A stretch of DNA of 64,000 nt. It comes from Gilvimarinus polysaccharolyticus (GTDB taxonomy: Bacteria > Pseudomonadota > Gammaproteobacteria > Pseudomonadales > Cellvibrionaceae). Where the stretch lies: NCBI RefSeq assembly GCF_001187555.1, contig NZ_LFIJ01000001.1, positions 460,169 to 524,168 on the forward strand, read 5' to 3'. Within the stretch, counting starts at the first letter, position 1. Each line of letters begins with the position of its first letter. This document shows, in pieces, positions 1-7,474 of the stretch. Position numbers and translations under genes: made by a program. The notes beneath the pieces were generated by a model that saw only the letters and a list, made by a program, of their open reading frames with translations, was not told where the DNA came from and did not search any database.

Positions 1-250
1 GGGCTGCGGCCACCATAGCAAGGCCAATACCGGTGTTGCCGCTGGTGGGCTCGATAATGACAGTGCCGGGCTTCAGTAAGCCTTTTTGTTCGGCTTCGTT
101 GATCATCGCCAGCGCAATACGATCCTTAATACTACTGCCAGGATTAAAACGTTCGACCTTCATCCACACTTCGATGTCGTCGCGAAACAGGTTGTTGATT
201 CTGACGTGGGGGGTGTTGCCGATGGTATCGAGGATACTGTTGACTTTCAT
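1..250 (-). CDS. cysK: Cysteine synthase / O-acetylserine sulfhydrylase, N-terminal part (cut by window edge)
   Basis: This is the first 83 residues of a PLP-dependent beta-family enzyme that makes cysteine from O-acetylserine and sulfide in the cytoplasm. The start [20 protein letters not shown] carries the TIGNTP family signature. [14 protein letters not shown] contains the lysine expected to form the internal aldimine with PLP, and [13 protein letters not shown] is the substrate and phosphate-binding loop. The ATG is at 248-250 on the minus strand and the rest lies beyond position 1. Cystathionine beta-synthase shares these motifs, so CysK versus CysM/CBS cannot be settled from the fragment. 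Confidence 0.85.
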   Translation of the reverse strand, partial: MKVNSILDTIGNTPHVRINNLFRDDIEVWMKVERFNPGSSIKDRIALAMINEAEQKGLLKPGTVIIEPTSGNTGIGLAMVAAA

Positions 251-398
251 AGTGGCGCTCCCAAAATAAGTGAGGCAATAACTTAACAGAAACAAGGCGT
301 TTTGGGCAGTGTGTGCGGGCTCTGAATTAGCGCTTAGGCCTTGGCCGCCACACGGATGGGTATGGCAGTCAAGCAAGCAAGGCCCGCATACCATAGGC

Positions 399-1661
399 TT
401 AGCCATCAAGCAGGGCGCTGGCTAACACCTCAGACGGCTTGCCGGTTAACTCTTGAGCAATGTCGCGCAGTTGCTCCAAGCTGACTTTGCCCAGTTGCAT
501 CATGGCGCGGGTGGCGTTGTCTAAACTTTTTTCACCGTTGGTGCGTGAGCGTATCTCGGCGTCGAGCTCGCCAAACAGCAGTGCGGCGCGGGCGGTACGC
601 TCGCCGCTAGAGGCGCCGCCACGCAGAGTTTTGATGTCTTTACTCCAGTTACTCAGCCAGTTTTCAACACGCGCTAGACGGTCGTCTGTGAGACCACCGG
701 CACGGTGTAAAACGGTATAAGAGTAATATTCAGCCAAACCTTCGGCAATCCAATCATCGCCTTTGGCGCCTCTGATACGCGTGAGTGTGTGTATTAACTC
801 ATGCAATAAAGTACTGGTGCCGTTCTCGCTGACCATAGGCCGGGCGGTGTGAACAAACAGCGAGTTTGGCCCTGACAAACCGCCGCGCCACATGGGGTCA
901 CCGGCCATTACTAGAATGATTTTGGGCGGTGTTTTACCTACAATTTGGCTCAGTGTTGGCCAGTTGAGCATTACAAAACTCATTAAATCCATGCGCCGGA
1001 TATCTTCACCGGCCGGGCCACTAATGGCGATATGTGTTGTAGGTAAGCGCTCGCGGCGGGGGCCCAGTTTGCCGGCAATAAACCAACCAGTGGGGCGATC
1101 AAAGCGGCGCTCGAGGTTGTCGATAATAAAATTGCCCTCAGCGGTCTTCTCCCAGCCGCTGTTTACGCTGGGCCAGTCGCTCGGCAGGGTAAAGTGCAAA
1201 GTGGCCTGACTCTCAATGCCTTTGCGGCCACGGACTATGGCCGGCGGAATTAAATCATCACCGCGAAAAATTGCAAAATCGGTCGCGCGCAATGAATCGT
1301 AACCCCCGTTGCGGCGTTTGTGGTTGAGGCTGACCTCAAGGCTAAACCACGGATTGTCAGTGGGCGGTTGCCAGAGGGCTCGGCCATTTTTTAGTGTTAA
1401 CTCGCCATTGGCTTTGATGTTGTGGTGTAGATGCTCGTCGAGGTTAAAGTCAATTTCACTAAGGCCACTGTCATCTCCCAGCTCAATGCGTACGAAAGCG
1501 TGGGTGTCGCTTTGACTGAGATCTACGCGGTAGTTAATAAGGTAGCTTTGTTTGTCACTGGCATGGCTGTTGAGCACTCCTAGCATGGTAAGAATTAGAC
1601 TGAAGCTAAGAATTAAAAGTGACGATTTTGGTGCTAACCGTGGAGCAAGAGCAATTGACAT
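399..1661 (-). CDS. Secreted gluzincin-like metallopeptidase (peptidase MA/M61-like), substrate unknown
   Basis: A protein of about 420 residues with an N-terminal signal segment (basic start, then a leucine/isoleucine-rich core ending near SHA-SDK). The C-terminal half has HELIHT at about residues 286-291, followed about 20 residues later by [12 protein letters not shown], which supplies the third zinc ligand (E) of a gluzincin HExxH...E site. The N-terminal half looks like a beta-rich domain, as in M61/peptidase-MA proteins. I chose the ATG at 1661 because AGGA lies upstream; the open frame runs to 1736, but the extra residues are not needed for the signal peptide. It probably acts in the periplasm or outside the cell. 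No specific family name is certain. Confidence 0.7.
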   Translation of the reverse strand: MSIALAPRLAPKSSLLILSFSLILTMLGVLNSHASDKQSYLINYRVDLSQSDTHAFVRIELGDDSGLSEIDFNLDEHLHHNIKANGELTLKNGRALWQPPTDNPWFSLEVSLNHKRRNGGYDSLRATDFAIFRGDDLIPPAIVRGRKGIESQATLHFTLPSDWPSVNSGWEKTAEGNFIIDNLERRFDRPTGWFIAGKLGPRRERLPTTHIAISGPAGEDIRRMDLMSFVMLNWPTLSQIVGKTPPKIILVMAGDPMWRGGLSGPNSLFVHTARPMVSENGTSTLLHELIHTLTRIRGAKGDDWIAEGLAEYYSYTVLHRAGGLTDDRLARVENWLSNWSKDIKTLRGGASSGERTARAALLFGELDAEIRSRTNGEKSLDNATRAMMQLGKVSLEQLRDIAQELTGKPSEVLASALLDG

Positions 1662-1923
1662 AAGACGGTGGTTCCTAAAAGTACTATTTGTAGCGAGTGA
1701 TTTAAGCTTGGAGCCAAAAGCCCTTGGCAGGTTCATTAATATGAGCGGCGAAACGGCTTTTTGTGATGCGCGTTGGATAAATCTTGCCCCAGTTGTTTGT
1801 GATCACTATGATTGCCCCTTTTTTTGTTGCCGCCAATGGATAGCGGCCAGTCAGTGCCAGCGCTTGATTATAAGAGTGGCGCAAGTATGAGCTAAAAAGC
1901 ACAGCCAAACGAGGGGGTAAGCG

Positions 1924-2862
1924 TTGAAAAGCAGGTTACAAGCTTGGTGGGGGTTACTGGGGTTCGAGCCTAACACGACCAGTCATCATGAAAAATTAAT
2001 TTCGGCCGTAGGTGGCGGGTTGGGCATCGCAGCTGTTTATGGTTTGTCTCACTGGGCTTTAGATGGCATGGCAGCGGGATTAATGGTGGCGTCTATGGGC
2101 GCGTCGGCGGTGCTGTTATTTGCAGTTCCGCACGGTACCCTGTCACAACCTTGGCCGATTATTGCAGGCCACTGTGTATCTGGTTTTGTGGGTGTTAGTT
2201 GTTATTTATTGTTTGGCAACTCGCTGCTGTCAGCAGCTATGGCAGTAGGCGTGGCGGTGATAGCAATGGCTTATTTGCGCTGTATTCACCCCCCCGGCGG
2301 GGCTACTGCTTTGGCCGCAGTGATTGGTGGGCCGGCAGTGCACAGTTTGGGTTACGGTTATTTACTAACACCTGTAGCGGTAAATTTAATTGCTATTTTG
2401 GCCGTCGGTTTCTTGTTTAATAATGCATTTTATTGGCGGCGTTACCCAGTGGGGCTAATGGTGCCGCGTAAGAGTGAGCCGGGTCGCCCTCATTTGGCGT
2501 TATCGCACGAGGATTTTGCCGCGGCGATGCACGCGCTAGATACTTACATTGATGTTAGCTCTGAAGAGCTGGCCCAGTTATTTGATCGCGCGTGGGAACA
2601 TGCGCGTGCGGCCGATCAAGAAGCTTTAAAACTGCTTCCCAATCACTACTACAGTAATGGCCAAGTGGGTGATCGGTGGTGTGTAAGGCAGGTGTTTGAT
2701 GTGGCGGAAGATCAGTTAAACAATCCGTGCTCGCAGTTAGCGTATCGGGTGGTGGCGGGGCTTAATAAAGAGCAAACGGGCAGGTGCCGGGTTGATGAGT
2801 TCCACCAATGGGCTAAATTCCGTGTCACCAAACAAGGCGAGCGCTGGATTAAAGCGGCGTAA
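1924..2862 (+). CDS. HPP-family integral membrane protein
   Basis: A 312-residue protein. Residues ~25-175 hold four to five hydrophobic segments and the family hallmark CIHPPGGATALAAV. The C-terminal ~130 residues are soluble and charged (DTYIDVSSEELAQLFDRAWE), in the place where some HPP proteins carry CBS domains, but I do not recognise a CBS fold here. HPP proteins of plants and cyanobacteria have been linked to nitrite transport; the role in this organism is unknown. The start is TTG at 1924, preceded by GAGGGGG at a suitable distance. The nearest neighbours give no clear functional link. Confidence 0.8.
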   Translation: MKSRLQAWWGLLGFEPNTTSHHEKLISAVGGGLGIAAVYGLSHWALDGMAAGLMVASMGASAVLLFAVPHGTLSQPWPIIAGHCVSGFVGVSCYLLFGNSLLSAAMAVGVAVIAMAYLRCIHPPGGATALAAVIGGPAVHSLGYGYLLTPVAVNLIAILAVGFLFNNAFYWRRYPVGLMVPRKSEPGRPHLALSHEDFAAAMHALDTYIDVSSEELAQLFDRAWEHARAADQEALKLLPNHYYSNGQVGDRWCVRQVFDVAEDQLNNPCSQLAYRVVAGLNKEQTGRCRVDEFHQWAKFRVTKQGERWIKAA

Positions 2863-2941
2863 GTTAACAGCTCTAAGTTCTCTCGATACTGTGGTAAAAT
2901 GAGCGCTCTAACGCGCTCCTTACCTTACTTGTCGGTACTCC

Positions 2942-3430
2942 ATGTTTGATAATCCCCTGGCTCAAGTTGTTGGACTACTTAGCTATTGCTTGGGTGTTTA
3001 TTGCTTTTATCAGCGCGATGATCGGCGTTTAAAAATTGTCTTGTTGGCGATGCAGATTAACAACTGCATTCATTTTGCCCTGCTTGGGGCGGGCACGGCA
3101 TTACTTAGCTCTGTGTTTTCGGTTGTCCGTACCGGAGTGTCACTGCGCACCAAATCAGGCGTAGTCGCCTGGTTATTTATTGCACTTAGTTTTTCTTTGG
3201 GCTTGTACGTCTCTAGCAGCTGGCAAGACATGTTGCCGGTGATGGGCTCTTGCATGGGTACTTACGCGCTGTTTTTTTTACAGGGAATTCGTATGCGTTT
3301 ATTGTTTTTAATAAGCGCGTGTTTTTGGTTGGCTAATAATATTTATGTCGGATCGCTTGGCGGAACTTTGTTAGAGGCAACTTTAATCACTGTTAATAGC
3401 CGCACCATGTTCAAGCTTTATCGCGAGTAG
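2942..3430 (+). CDS. YgjV-family inner membrane protein
   Basis: A 162-residue, very hydrophobic protein with about five or six membrane segments. The opening (LAQVVGLLSYCLGVYCFYQR followed by a basic stretch) and the later QINNCIHFALLGAGTA match the Imp-YgjV family as I remember it. Function is unknown in all members. An upstream TAAAATGAGCG-like stretch (2895-2905) could contain a -10 element, so it may have its own promoter 80 bp after the HPP gene. Confidence 0.75.
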   Translation: MFDNPLAQVVGLLSYCLGVYCFYQRDDRRLKIVLLAMQINNCIHFALLGAGTALLSSVFSVVRTGVSLRTKSGVVAWLFIALSFSLGLYVSSSWQDMLPVMGSCMGTYALFFLQGIRMRLLFLISACFWLANNIYVGSLGGTLLEATLITVNSRTMFKLYRE

Positions 3431-3593
3431 TTTATCCGTTGGGGTAGGTCGATATTATTAGAGTTGATATAAATATACATGACCGATTCAAGCCGTTACC
3501 GCGGCATCTTAGATTATTCCTGCCCCTTATCGTACGTATCATCCGGTTTACTCATAGACCGCTGCGGCGTTTTCACAGTGGTAATTATTAGCC

Positions 3594-3617
3594 CAAAAAA
3601 AGGCCGCAATGCGGCCT
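3594..3617 (-). terminator. Intrinsic terminator, minus strand
   Basis: The stem AGGCCGC/GCGGCCT (3601-3617, 3-nt loop) is flanked at 3594-3600 by seven A residues, which become a U-run on the minus strand. Read on the plus strand it has no T-tract, so it fits minus-strand transcription. Confidence 0.65.
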
Positions 3618-3666
3618 AATGGGGGAGGGTTGATGTAAGCCACGGACGCGGCTCTCATCGGGGGGA

Positions 3667-3692
3667 ATAAAAAGGGGCCGGTTGACGGCCCA
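3667..3692 (-). terminator. Intrinsic terminator, minus strand
   Basis: The stem GGGCCG/CGGCCC (3675-3680 and 3686-3691, 5-nt loop) is followed on the minus strand by CCTTTTTATT. It lies about 75 bp before another terminator-like hairpin and 260 bp after the likely lyase terminator. Confidence 0.6.
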
Positions 3693-3949
3693 ACGAGGGT
3701 TTGGCGAAACAGTTGCGGCTAGAGCGGCGGCTGCTTATTGGGTGTTGTTTGATGTGCATACTGTGCTCTCTATTGCGGTTTCTGTTTACTGTTGTCGGGT
3801 TTAAAGCGTGAACCATGCCAATAATAAAATATTTATTAAAAACAATAATTTATGCTTTTTTTTGTTCAGGCAATGAGCACGATAAGAGCAAAAGCTATGT
3901 AGTTTTTGGTGTTGCTTTTGTAACTCTTACAGCTAGCTGTTGTTTGGCT

Positions 3950-3972
3950 AAAAAGCGAGCCCTTGCGGGCCC
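3950..3972 (-). terminator. Terminator of the pectate lyase gene
   Basis: On the minus strand GGGCCC-GCAA-GGGCTC forms a 6-bp stem with one G-U pair, followed by GCTTTTT. It sits 43 bp after the pectate lyase stop codon. Confidence 0.6.
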
Positions 3973-4014
3973 GAAAAGAGAAGCAGCTAATATTTAGCTG
4001 ATGCCTCGAGGAGG

Positions 4015-5154
4015 TCATGGGGTAGGTAAACACTCATTAATTTTACCGCTGCCGGCATAGGCGGTGACGTGGCTTTTGGTCTCTGAGCCGGCCAGCGCTG
4101 TGTATGAGTAGCTAGGGGTATAGCTAATTGTTGCGCTGAGATCAGCGCCTGGGCCGGCAATCAAATCGCCATCGGCAGGGTTGCTCCAGCTGATGTTGTC
4201 GTAAACATTATCAGCCAGATCCCAGTAACCCACTTCGGCCGAGTAAAAGCTAACAACCGGGTTTTGGACGTTTTCAAACACAGTGCCTTCAACGCGAATG
4301 GTTGCGCCCATGCGGGAGTTAACTGCGGTCGACGAAACATCTTTGTAATAGTTGTTCAGGATATGCGCTTCACCAAAACGGAATAGCGGCATCCGTGAGC
4401 TGGCGTTTTCCCAAAAGTTGGCGTAGAAGGTAATGCGGCGGTGGCTGTTGTCTTCATCGCTGCTCCCCCACAGAGAGGTTTTCCAGCTGTCGTGTAGGTA
4501 GTTGTAAGATATGGTGACATTGTCTATGTCTCGTTTACCGCTGACTAGCTCGTCGTAATAATCTTTGTCGCTGTTTAAATCATTGTAAATTTCATTGTGA
4601 TCAATCCAGATGTTGTTGGCGGGCCCTTCTAAACTAATGCCATCCTTCTCGCCGGTGTCTACCCGCCGAATAGTCAGATTGCGAATAATGATGTTGTCTG
4701 ATTTGTACACTTTAATGCCAATGCCGTCGAGCATAGCGCTGCTGCCAACCCCGATAATAGACAGGTCAGACATTTCTTTAACGTCAAACCTTTCCACACT
4801 GGAGTTATCGGCGTTAATAATTCCATCAACAAAAATGGTCAGTGGGCTGCTGCCTTTAGCCGATAGTGCTGCCGCCAATTCTGTACCGGAGGTCGCTGTA
4901 ATGGTATTGCCGCCAGCACCACCGGTGGTGCCAGCGCCTAGGCTGGCAAAGCCGACCACGGTGTTCATGGTATCGCAGTGGCTGGCGACAGAACTGCTGG
5001 ATGAGCTTTCACTTGCCGTGCTTGAGCTGGGCGTGTTACTGGATGATGAGCTTTCTGGGTAAGTCGGGTTGCCGCCTGTAGGGCCACCTGAACTACCGCA
5101 GGCGCTGAGGGTGGCGGTTAAGGCCAGTATGCTAGTAAAAGTGACTGCTTTCAT
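4015..5154 (-). CDS. Pectate lyase, polysaccharide lyase family 1, lipoprotein
   Basis: About 379 residues. An N-terminal lipoprotein signal ends in LSAC, followed by a Ser/Pro-rich linker (~residues 25-60). The catalytic part is a PL1 parallel beta-helix: NIWIDH near residue 180 (the family vWiDH motif), a probable Ca2+-site stretch DKDYYDELVSGKRDIDNVT, and RMPLFRFGEAHILNNYY near residue 253, whose RxPxxR contains the catalytic arginine. It cleaves de-esterified pectin by beta-elimination at the cell surface. The start is the ATG at 5154, where the signal peptide begins; the frame upstream adds 11 implausible residues. It is probably last in a unit with the lipoprotein (87-bp gap) and the TonB receptor. 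Confidence 0.9.
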   Translation of the reverse strand: MKAVTFTSILALTATLSACGSSGGPTGGNPTYPESSSSSNTPSSSTASESSSSSSVASHCDTMNTVVGFASLGAGTTGGAGGNTITATSGTELAAALSAKGSSPLTIFVDGIINADNSSVERFDVKEMSDLSIIGVGSSAMLDGIGIKVYKSDNIIIRNLTIRRVDTGEKDGISLEGPANNIWIDHNEIYNDLNSDKDYYDELVSGKRDIDNVTISYNYLHDSWKTSLWGSSDEDNSHRRITFYANFWENASSRMPLFRFGEAHILNNYYKDVSSTAVNSRMGATIRVEGTVFENVQNPVVSFYSAEVGYWDLADNVYDNISWSNPADGDLIAGPGADLSATISYTPSYSYTALAGSETKSHVTAYAGSGKINECLPTP

Positions 5155-5241
5155 GAGGTGTCTCTCTGCGTGAGTTCGATGCATCATGTGTGGTTCTACT
5201 TAAGTGAGTTTGCGGCGGTACTAACACCGCCGCGATCGGTT

Positions 5242-7398
5242 TTAAGGCGCCAGTGGGTCAATGCTGATGTTGTCGAACTCAACGGTGATGTTGTTTTCGC
5301 CGGGAGCTGCGTAAAGGCCTACATACCAGGTGTCGCTGTCGGGTGTTGCGGCAAAATCGCTGGTGCTGTTTGCCTGAATAAAATCGACCCCGTCTTTTGA
5401 GTAGTAGCGTTTAACGCGCTTGTCGGCGCCGTCATCGTAAATCTCAATGCGCACATAATCGCCCACTTCTAACTCGGGTATGTCCGAGCGTGAGCGGCTG
5501 CCGCTAGGTTTCATTTGCGCGCGCGAACCGATCAGTGTTGCCGGATCACCATCGACATAAAAACCCGCATCAGCCCAACCAGGTAGATTGGCAAAGTCGG
5601 CGACTGCGTCCATGTTCTCCATTGCCATAATCCCAAAGCGATAAGCGTTACCCGCGGCGATATCAGCACCGCTTACCGAGCTGATTTGAGCGGTAAACAT
5701 AAAATCACTCAGCTCGATTTTTTGGCTGGCAAAAAATAAATTTTGCTTGGACGATGACATATTACCGCCGGTGGCGGTTAGAGTGATCGAGAACGCTGTG
5801 TTTTCGCTCAGCTCACCTGACACAGGAATATCCGATTCACCTATTAAGTTTAAGCTGTTGACTGTCCATTCGGCGTCTGCTCCTGGCGCGTCACCGGTGT
5901 ATTCAAGCTTAATATCTTTAAGGGTAATATTGCCGACGCGGCTATCGGCCCGCAGTTGTAAAAACGAGTTGGCACTACCTAAGAAATCAGGTTCGATGAT
6001 CAGCTCGTAAGGCGTCGCGCCAATATCATCTGGGGTTAATTCGATAAGTTTAGAGTCTCCTCCATGAATCGAGTTGCTTGAGCCTGAGGTGTTGTTGTCA
6101 ACATAGACTTGGAACTTACCTGGGCTGGCCGGGTCGGCACTGGTGAAGTCGGAGATCGTCATAGTGATACGATAAGGTGCGGATAAATCTATATCACCTG
6201 AAGGTTGTACGCCATCGGCACTGGGTACACCGCTATCGCCGACGGTAAAACGCGCATTGTTCATACTTAACGCATTATCGGCAATGTTGATACGGCTACT
6301 GCCACTGGTGACTTTATAAAATGGATCCGCGCGATCGGTTGAGAGAGACAGGAAGTCGGCGCCTTCGGTCTCGCCGAACAAAGTATCGGAATCGTGCGAC
6401 AGATTAATCGTTAACGGCAGACCGCCAAATGGCGTGCCTTCGGCTTCTGGCTCAGGGGCATTGTTATCGTCGCCGCCGGTTGCAGGATTAACCAGTTTAT
6501 AGTTAGAGTCTTTAACACTGCAATCGGGTTGCGTGTTGTTGGCATCGTCTTGATACTCGATGACTAAATCATCAATAACAGCCCAGCCGCCACTTGATAC
6601 GCGCATTGAGAAAAACGAGTTTTCGGTGCCGACTAGCTCGGGCTTAGAGGCAACTAAAGCGCCGCCGGTGGCTAAAGTGGTGTCGCCTGGAATATTAATC
6701 TCGACGCGTTGGCCTGCCACTAAAGTGTTAACCGGTTGGTTAAATATGCGCGAGCCGACGTTACCGCCGCCGTGAATCGAACTGGCTTCACTGGTGGTAT
6801 TGTTGTCGACGTAAATTTGGAAGTCACTGGCACTGGCGGTATTGGGTACGGCCACCACACAGAAAGAGATTTTATAATTTTGGCTTAAATCTAATTCCCC
6901 CCAGCTTAGTCCTTCATCGATGCCATCACCGGGCGTGGAGTTTTTACGTGGATCGTTCACCTCGCCCGCTAAGGCAGAAACCGTTTGAGCAATGGTAAAG
7001 CGTGCATCACCTAAACGCAGTTTTTGGTCGGTGTCGGCGGTAATCCAATTGCCGCCGTCGGGGTCAACCGTACCGTCTTCCATAAACACACCGGCCATGG
7101 AGTAATAAAAGCTGTCTTCACCCTCCTCGGCATCACTGGCAAGAGTTTTGTAGGCTGCGCTAAAGAACCCAGCGGTATCGCTGGCGCCAAAGGTTTCAAT
7201 AATGGGCAGCTGGGTATTGGTGATTTTAGGCTGCTCGCCGCCATCACCGTTACCCTCACCCCCTGCGGGTTTGTCGATATTAATAATAATATCGGGTGCG
7301 CTGGAGTCGGGTTCGCTACCGCAGCCGGTTAAAAAGCTGGCAGCGATGATAAAAGTGCTTAGCAGCGTTAGCCTAGTATTGATAAGCTTAGTGTTCAT
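5242..7398 (-). CDS. Unrecognised surface lipoprotein with two related beta-rich repeats, in the pectin locus
   Basis: A 718-residue protein with a lipoprotein signal (FLTGC, lipidated Cys near residue 26) and an acidic, glycine-rich linker. Two related modules follow: one contains FQIYVDNNTTSEASSIHGGG (about residues 195-215), the other FQVYVDNNTSGSSNSIHGGD (about 430-450). Each lies in a sequence describing a DLS..Y(K/R)I strand pattern, resembling carbohydrate-binding jelly rolls. The last ~180 residues look like a concanavalin-like lectin domain (YYSKDGVDF... DTWYVGLYA... VEFDNISI). No catalytic motif is visible. Its position between a TonB receptor and a pectate lyase suggests surface capture of pectin fragments; this is inference. 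Confidence 0.7.
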   Translation of the reverse strand: MNTKLINTRLTLLSTFIIAASFLTGCGSEPDSSAPDIIINIDKPAGGEGNGDGGEQPKITNTQLPIIETFGASDTAGFFSAAYKTLASDAEEGEDSFYYSMAGVFMEDGTVDPDGGNWITADTDQKLRLGDARFTIAQTVSALAGEVNDPRKNSTPGDGIDEGLSWGELDLSQNYKISFCVVAVPNTASASDFQIYVDNNTTSEASSIHGGGNVGSRIFNQPVNTLVAGQRVEINIPGDTTLATGGALVASKPELVGTENSFFSMRVSSGGWAVIDDLVIEYQDDANNTQPDCSVKDSNYKLVNPATGGDDNNAPEPEAEGTPFGGLPLTINLSHDSDTLFGETEGADFLSLSTDRADPFYKVTSGSSRINIADNALSMNNARFTVGDSGVPSADGVQPSGDIDLSAPYRITMTISDFTSADPASPGKFQVYVDNNTSGSSNSIHGGDSKLIELTPDDIGATPYELIIEPDFLGSANSFLQLRADSRVGNITLKDIKLEYTGDAPGADAEWTVNSLNLIGESDIPVSGELSENTAFSITLTATGGNMSSSKQNLFFASQKIELSDFMFTAQISSVSGADIAAGNAYRFGIMAMENMDAVADFANLPGWADAGFYVDGDPATLIGSRAQMKPSGSRSRSDIPELEVGDYVRIEIYDDGADKRVKRYYSKDGVDFIQANSTSDFAATPDSDTWYVGLYAAPGENNITVEFDNISIDPLAP

Positions 7399-7474
7399 CG
7401 TGAAATACCTTCGTTATTGTAGATTATTTGGTTGGCGTCAGCCCTGTGTCGCCATGACGGTTACTTAAACTTCA

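Larger units (their letters stand above)
3431..4014. other. 584-bp intergenic region with three minus-strand terminator-like hairpins
   Basis: There is no convincing coding sequence; a 60-codon open frame at 3815-3997 lacks a ribosome binding site and family features and overlaps the lyase terminator. The region lies between the convergent YgjV gene and the pectate lyase gene. It contains three hairpins, each followed by a U-run when read on the minus strand (listed separately). The stretch between 3700 and 3950 is AT-rich near 3815-3860 and could hold a minus-strand promoter. Confidence 0.6.

Noticed and set aside
1702-1908. 68-codon minus-strand frame between the peptidase and HPP genes
   Set aside because: No ribosome binding site, no features; the region is better explained as the two divergent promoters.
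3815-3997. 60-codon frame upstream of the pectate lyase end
   Set aside because: No ribosome binding site, overlaps the lyase terminator, no recognisable sequence.
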